DNA of 64,000 nucleotides from Cymbidium sinense (lineage: Eukaryota > Streptophyta > Magnoliopsida > Asparagales > Orchidaceae). The position numbers and the translations under genes were made by a program. Positions 58,565 to 64,000 of this stretch are shown in pieces. How positions within the stretch are numbered: position 1 is the stretch's first letter; each line of letters starts with the position of its first letter. Location of the stretch: assembly GCA_021442155.1 (NCBI GenBank), contig CM038220.1:81582897-81646896 (forward strand), read 5' to 3'. A model generated the notes under the pieces. It worked only from the letters and a program-made list of their open reading frames with translations, searched no databases and had not been told where the DNA came from.

Positions 58565-61255
58565 ATCTTGTTTGAAAATAATTATCAATAAAACTTTTTT
58601 CATATCAAATTCCATTTCTTCTATGTTAGAAATATCTTTTGCTTGTGAATCTACCATGATATATTTAGGATAGGTGTATGAGAACCCAAGAGGCATCCTA
58701 CCCCTGCACAACACAAACACAAACTACAAAATGATCCTCCCATGCTATTAAGATAGGTGTAAGAGAACCCAAGAAGCATCTTATTTTGATTAGTACAATT
58801 AAGTTAGGTGTAAGAGAACCTGAGTGACATCTTTTCTTAGTGGACTCACGATTGCCCCTGAGACACCATTTCATCAATTCTTTGATGTGTTTAGGATAGG
58901 TATAATTCAACCCAAGAAGCAGCCTATTCCCCCTTTCACAACATAAATAAATATATATCTTTTGTGTCAAGCTACTTTGATGTGGGAGCAAGCCCTTTGT
59001 GGCACTCACTCATTAGAAGCTTTAGGTCAGGTCTATATGCTACCTAGTATGTCACCCCAACGCCTGCCCAAGGAACTACATCATGTTGACTTTGCTTAAG
59101 GAGATGTGAGTCCTCGCTTTTCTTCTTGAACTAGCCATCATGTACTAACTAGGTTGAGTATATTTGAGGTTTAGGGTAAGTCCCAGGCTCCTTTCCTTGA
59201 CTACATTTGAGTGATGTAAGTTCTGGGCATTAGGTCTCCCTAGGTCGTGGCACTGGCGAAGATAGACTATCCCAACAATCGGCCCGCTTTAGAGGATGTG
59301 AGTCCCCAGCTTTCTTCTAGGCTAATTATCAAATTGATGAGCACCTTAGGTGGTTGATGTTCATGCACTGACTCACCCGGGTGGATACACCACTCTTGGC
59401 AGATGTGAGTCCCCGTGCTTTCTCCTTGAGTTGGCCACTGAATACCTATTTGATATATGACTAGCCATGTCATCTTCTCCAGGGTGTTGGATTAAGCCTT
59501 TAGTGGCCCCATCCACTGCGGGCATTCTATTTGGATCATGTCCTTTGCAACCCCATTTAGACACTACATGGGTTTTTTGGATTGAGCCCTCTTCCTAGTA
59601 TACCCTATGGTTGGAGAATTTGTTCCGATGCACATATTCTCCCTTGTTCAAATGAGATAGGTCTAGGCTGATATAAGCTCCTTCTGAGTTTAATCCCTCG
59701 CAAACCAATGGTCCACATTAAAATAAACTAAATAAATAAAAAAAATTAATTTGCTTGTGGATTAAGAATTCAAGCCCCTAATGGCCCCTTTCCCAAGCAG
59801 GCATCATATCTTTAGGGTAGTGTCAGTAAAACTCCATATAGAATTGTCTGACTACTTTGAGTTGAGATAAGTCCCTGGCACTCTCTCAGTAGTTGCCCTT
59901 AGGTCGGGTTCAACTTGTTATGCCACCAATGAGTTACCGATCATCTTTGCTTTGAAAGATATAAGTCTATTACGCATTCTTTCCAGCACGATCATTGCAA
60001 ACTGATGGGTAGCTCTGGTCGCCCGTGCAAGACGATCACCCAATGGTTCCTTATTTTGGAGGATGTCCCTGCTTTCTTCCTAACTTGACCATTGCAAACC
60101 GAAAGGCACCCCTTAGGGTTGGTTCTACCTAATGGTTGGTAGACTATCCTTTGGATTTGTAAACCTAAGATAGTAGGATGATATTAGCTCCTTCTTAGTA
60201 GATCCATCACAATCGCCGTGGTTCATCTAAAATAAATTAATTTTAACTATTCTTGAGTCGATATGAGTCCACAGACATTCACTCAAATAGTCACCCTAGG
60301 TTGAGATTATGTTGCCATCAATGATCACCCCAAGTGTTGATCCCTACTTTGGAAGATGTAATTTTATGCTTTCATAGATCTTCATACAATCAAAGGCAAC
60401 CCATAGGTTGGATAGTCCTACTTTGTGGCTGGTAGACTACCCCTTTAGATTTATAAATCTGAGACAGGTCGAGGCCGACATAGCCCCTTCTCTGTGAGTC
60501 CATCACACGCTAACAAGGTCCACAACATAACAAACCAAATTAAATTAAATTAAATCAATATAGATCAAATTAATCGGACTACTCTTGAGTTAAGGTAAGA
60601 CCCCGTGCTCACTTAGTAGTCCCTAGTCGGGATTGATCCATGTGCCATCGACATTACCCCAATGACTTATCCCTACTTTGGAAGATGTAAGTTCGCTATG
60701 CTTTCTTCCATAGTTGCACAGATGCAACCCTTAGGCAAATAATCCTACCTTGCGGTTAGACTACCCCTTTGGACTTGTAAATCAGACAGTCAAGCACGTA
60801 TTCTTCTCAATGGGTCCATCACGCTAATAGGTCCACAACATAACACACCAAATTAAATTAAATCAATTCAAATCAAATCAATATAAATCAAATTAATCAT
60901 TGACTACTCTTGAGTTGAGGTAAGACCCCAAACACTCACCTCAAGAGTCGCCTTAGTAGGGTCCTGACATTACCATCTAATATCACCCAACAAATCGATC
61001 CCTACTTTGAAGATATAAGTCTATGCCATCTTCCTAATACAGTCATTGCACACCGAATGGAAACCCCTTAGGTTGGATAGTCCTACCTTATGGCAGGTAG
61101 ACTACCCCTTTAGACTTATAAATCTACCTTTTGGGTCTAAGTATAGATCATTTTTGTTGTTTGTTGCAATCTTCTGGATGTTGTTGATCATTCCAGTCAA
61201 CGTAGATATATGTAGTGTGTCTTGTCAGTTACACCACACCTATTGGGGGTCCTTT
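58565..61255 (+). repeat. 3' UTR of element B with two kinds of tandem repeats
   Basis: First, about four degenerate 60-110-bp units with TTAGGTGTAAGAGAACCCAAGAAGCATC (58660-58950). Then GATGTGAGTCCCCGTGCTTTCT motifs (59096, 59297, 59403). From about 59640 units of about 325-400 bp follow, recognised by ACTACTCTTGAGTTGAGGTAAGACCC at 59849, 60247, 60577 and 60902, each also holding GGTAGACTACCCCTTT and a TCCATCAC..GGTCCACAACATAA part. Tandem repeats in the 3' UTR are known for Ogre/Tat elements and can seed satellites. The GGGGG near 61235 may be part of the polypurine tract. ORFs 58698-59564 and 61046-61261 are by-products. Confidence 0.75.
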
Positions 61256-64000
61256 TGTTGACCTCAATTTTAGAGTGAGCTCTTAACCTCCTCTTCTTAA
61301 ACTTAGGACTCTTCTAGACACTAAGAACTCCTTAGTCAAAAAATAGTTCTAGTGATTAGGTGAACACTTAACCTAAGCCTAGAGACTTAGAAGTATTAAT
61401 CATAAGATTAGGTTATACCTTAGGGCTTAAGGAAATTACCTATCCCATCACCTAAACCCAATCTAGATATGCTTTCTCAAATCAAGCCCAGATTCAATTC
61501 TCAAACCAAATCTCAAATTCAAATTCAAATTCCAAATCTAATTTCAAAATTTGACTTCAACCCAAAATCAAATTCAAAATCCTAAGACCCTTCCTAAGCC
61601 ATATGAACCACATTCATAAGCTTAGCCAAAACAACCTTAGATCAAATCAAACTCAATTGATCTCTTTATAAATCAATTATTCCTTCATTTATATTCACAA
61701 ATATAAATGAAATCCAAATTCAAATGACAAATCCAAACTCAATCCAAACCCTTTAAGCCAATTCTTTGGACTTAGCCAAATTCTATCAAGATCAAGTCAA
61801 AACTAATAAAAATTTTCTCTTGAGTCAATCATTCATTCAATTATCTACCCAAATATAAATAAAACCTATAATCATCAAATCAAATAGAAAACAACCCAAG
61901 TCAAACCCAACTTAGCCCTTTTGACTTGAAAATTTTGAATGAGCCAAAATCCCTTAGACTCCAAATTGATAGCCGTTGAATTTATATTTCAATCTAGGGC
62001 TCATATATAAGTTCAACTAAACTCGAATCAAACCAAAACCAAACCAATAGACCCACTTAGGTCAATTTGAGCCAACTTCCAATCCAACCCAAATTGGATT
62101 AAACCAAGCTCACCAAAACCTTCCACCATGATTGTTGATCACCCTAGAATGATCAATTGTAATCAATTAGGTCAAACCAAGTCAAGTTAGTCATTTGACC
62201 AAGTCAACCCTTAGCCCAAATAAATAAAACTAGCCAAAACTCATCCTACACCAAATTGATTGAAACCAATGATTTGAATCAACCCAAAATCAATATTTAA
62301 ATATGACTTGACCAGCAATTAAGTCAAACCAAGACCAATTGTCCATTTGATCCAAATTGACCTAAATTGGCTTAAAGGACCAAATCTAGGTCAAATCATG
62401 ATCTAACCCAAATTGATTACAACCAATGGCTCAAGTGCATTCCAAATTGATTATTGAACTTGACCAAAACCATAATTAAACCCAATTTGATTAATCGAAC
62501 CCAATTGGTCAACTTGACCCCACCTAGCCCAAATTGGCCTAAATGGTCAATTTGGCCTAAATCAAATTAAATCCAAATTAATTCAAACCAAAGACCACAT
62601 TCATCTTCAATTATCCAATTGAACATGAATCAACCCATAACCCAAGCTAATTTGGCCAATTTTGGTCAAATTGATCAACTTGACCCAATATGACCCATAT
62701 GACCCATATGACCCAAATTTAGCCAAATCCTCTTAAACCAAGCCATGACCCATTGGGGCTGATGAAACCTGACCCAAACCCATTTGGAATCAGCCAAAAA
62801 TAAACCCATCCCATTTAAATCTCTCATGGATCTTCCCCCACATAGGATTCCATCCAACCTCATTTAATTATCCCCATCACATGATTCTCCCCAACATTTG
62901 CATTGAATAGAGCTGATCATATGGCAACAAGAGAGAACTTTGGAGCAAAAAATCCAAAGTCCTCAATCAATCCATCATCCATCCCAACCACCCAAGCAAG
63001 ATGGCAATCAATTTGGAGCCAAAAAAGTTCAAAAAAGAATGGATTTTGGCCATTATAAAAGAGGGGAAATAAGGCTTTAGATCTCTTATTCCCACCATCA
63101 TTCAGACCCCTAAAGCTCCCTAAAGCAAAAAGGAACCCATCCCCACCTCTTGAGCCATTTTGAGCTTAAAACACAAATATTTATTTTTTTGATGAGGAAA
63201 CGGTAAATATCATAGAAGATGACATTCCGAAGAGAGGCAAGGGTTAAAGATCATTCCAAAGATTCCTCACATACCTAAGAGTTCATTCGGATCTTCACCG
63301 CCATAGAAAACCATCCCCGATGAGGTAAATTTTGCCAAACTTTAGCTGGCCTTAGGATTTCTCGCATTTTGTGTTAATTTTCTTACAATTTTTGGAATTT
63401 CCCCTAGATAATTTTGCATTTTTACTTTAATCATCTCAATAAAAAATTAGATTTTTTGGTAAATCGACACAAAATGAGTCCATTTGGACAAGTTTTAACT
63501 TAGAAAACCCTATTTTTCCTTTAAAGACTACTTTATTCACCATCGCGCATGTACGCCGGCCCCGATGTTCTCGGATCGACGGCTCGATCACATGGATCAC
63601 ATGGATCCGGCCTTGGACCGCATGATAAGATCTGGACCATTCACGTCGGTTCACATCGATGGCTCGACGCACATCCCGCCTCTAGATCATGCTCATCTCA
63701 TCGGTCGATCTTTGATCGGTCTAGAGTGAATCGGTCTCCGCCGTGATTAGTCTTTCCGCCGATGGTCGACGTGAGCACCGCGCAGTTTTTATTTAAAAAA
63801 TTAATTTAAATTACCTAAAACTTAAAAAAAATGATACAAAATAAAATACTTAACCAAACATTTCAAACAAAGGTTCGTTGGATTTGTCTTTCTGAGAGAA
63901 ATCCAACAAAGTCAAAATTCCCAAATTTATCTAAGTATTTTGAGCTTAATTTCAGTTTTAGTGAAAATAAAATTTCATTAATTAAACCAAAAAATATATG
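61256..64000 (+). mobile_element. Element B, 3' LTR (first 2.7 kb)
   Basis: Starts TGTTGACCTCA and follows the 5' LTR from 44664 closely, including GAACCACATTCATAAGCTTAGCC, the W-box block (62040-62720) and the CpG island (63540-63790). The island has lost CACGTG and instead has a GATCACATG direct repeat (63587-63606) and a GATC-TTT-GATC inverted repeat (about 63708-63720). It runs off the window. Differences from the 5' LTR are scattered, consistent with an old insertion. ORFs at 62675-62863 and 63436-63746 are not genes. Confidence 0.8.

Larger units (their letters stand above)
44664..64000 (+). mobile_element. Element B: most complete Tat/Ogre-like retrotransposon copy
   Basis: 5' LTR 44664-52073, primer-binding site 52082-52099, hairpin array 52600-54260, gag-position remnant 54593-55560, linker, pol pseudogene 56041-58564, 3' UTR with tandem repeats 58565-61255, 3' LTR from 61256 to beyond the window. 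Both LTRs start TGTTGACCTCA. The interior is about 9.2 kb, the whole element would be about 24 kb if the 3' LTR is equally long. It is inserted in the 5' LTR of element A. The left flank is GAAGG, so a 5-bp duplication GAAGG would be expected after the 3' LTR, out of view. Protease and the RT N-terminus are deleted. Confidence 0.8.

Overview
The window looks like repeat-dense, gene-poor DNA of a flowering-plant nuclear genome. It is very AT-rich and has no convincing host gene, tRNA or rRNA. Nearly all of it is explained by one family of very large Ty3/gypsy LTR retrotransposons, plus one hAT DNA transposon. The family belongs to the Tat/Ogre-like group: behind the normal RNase H its pol carries a second, 'archaeal-type' RNase H, and its probable primer-binding site resembles the TGGCGACTCC type. 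LTRs are unusually long (about 5.3 to 7.4 kb), start TGTTGACC or TATTGACC, and end in CA just before the primer-binding site. I assigned no species.

Layout. (1) 1-10038: element E, minus strand. Two long LTR copies in the same orientation (4523-10038 and 1-4422) are separated by a 100-N assembly gap, which probably hides the whole coding interior. (2) 10039-32035: element D, plus strand. It has a 5' LTR stub, primer-binding site, hairpin-repeat array and a gag-position ORF remnant. About 4.1 kb of unrecognised AT-rich DNA follows (13471-17590), then a partial 3' LTR. That LTR is split by a 5.9-kb hAT transposon (17837-23715, perfect 8-bp target duplication) and by a solo LTR of the same family (26580-31888). 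(3) 32036-44663: element A, minus strand: 3' LTR, 3' UTR, broken pol, hairpin array, primer-binding site and 5' LTR stub. (4) 44664-64000: element B, plus strand, the most complete copy: 7.4-kb 5' LTR, primer-binding site, hairpin array, gag-position remnant, pol pseudogene, tandem-repeat 3' UTR, and the first 2.7 kb of the 3' LTR, running off the window.

All coding regions are broken by stops, frameshifts and deletions, and each integrase copy has lost a different catalytic residue. Nothing here looks autonomously active. In the LTRs the sense strand shows a plausible regulatory layout: a block dense in TTGAC(C) W-box cores, then a CpG-rich island with a CACGTG G-box in five of seven copies, then a TATATAA box exactly 43 bp from the G-box in both E copies.

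The most unusual signal is non-coding. The end of the LTR and the leader carry several stem-loops whose arms change together between copies. Between the primer-binding site and the gag position is an array of about 15 to 23 short hairpins, in three separate elements, with the asymmetric sequence ATACCNAAATTTG at the apex and compensatory arm changes. This looks like a retained RNA (or DNA) structure. I do not know a described counterpart, but I could not search.
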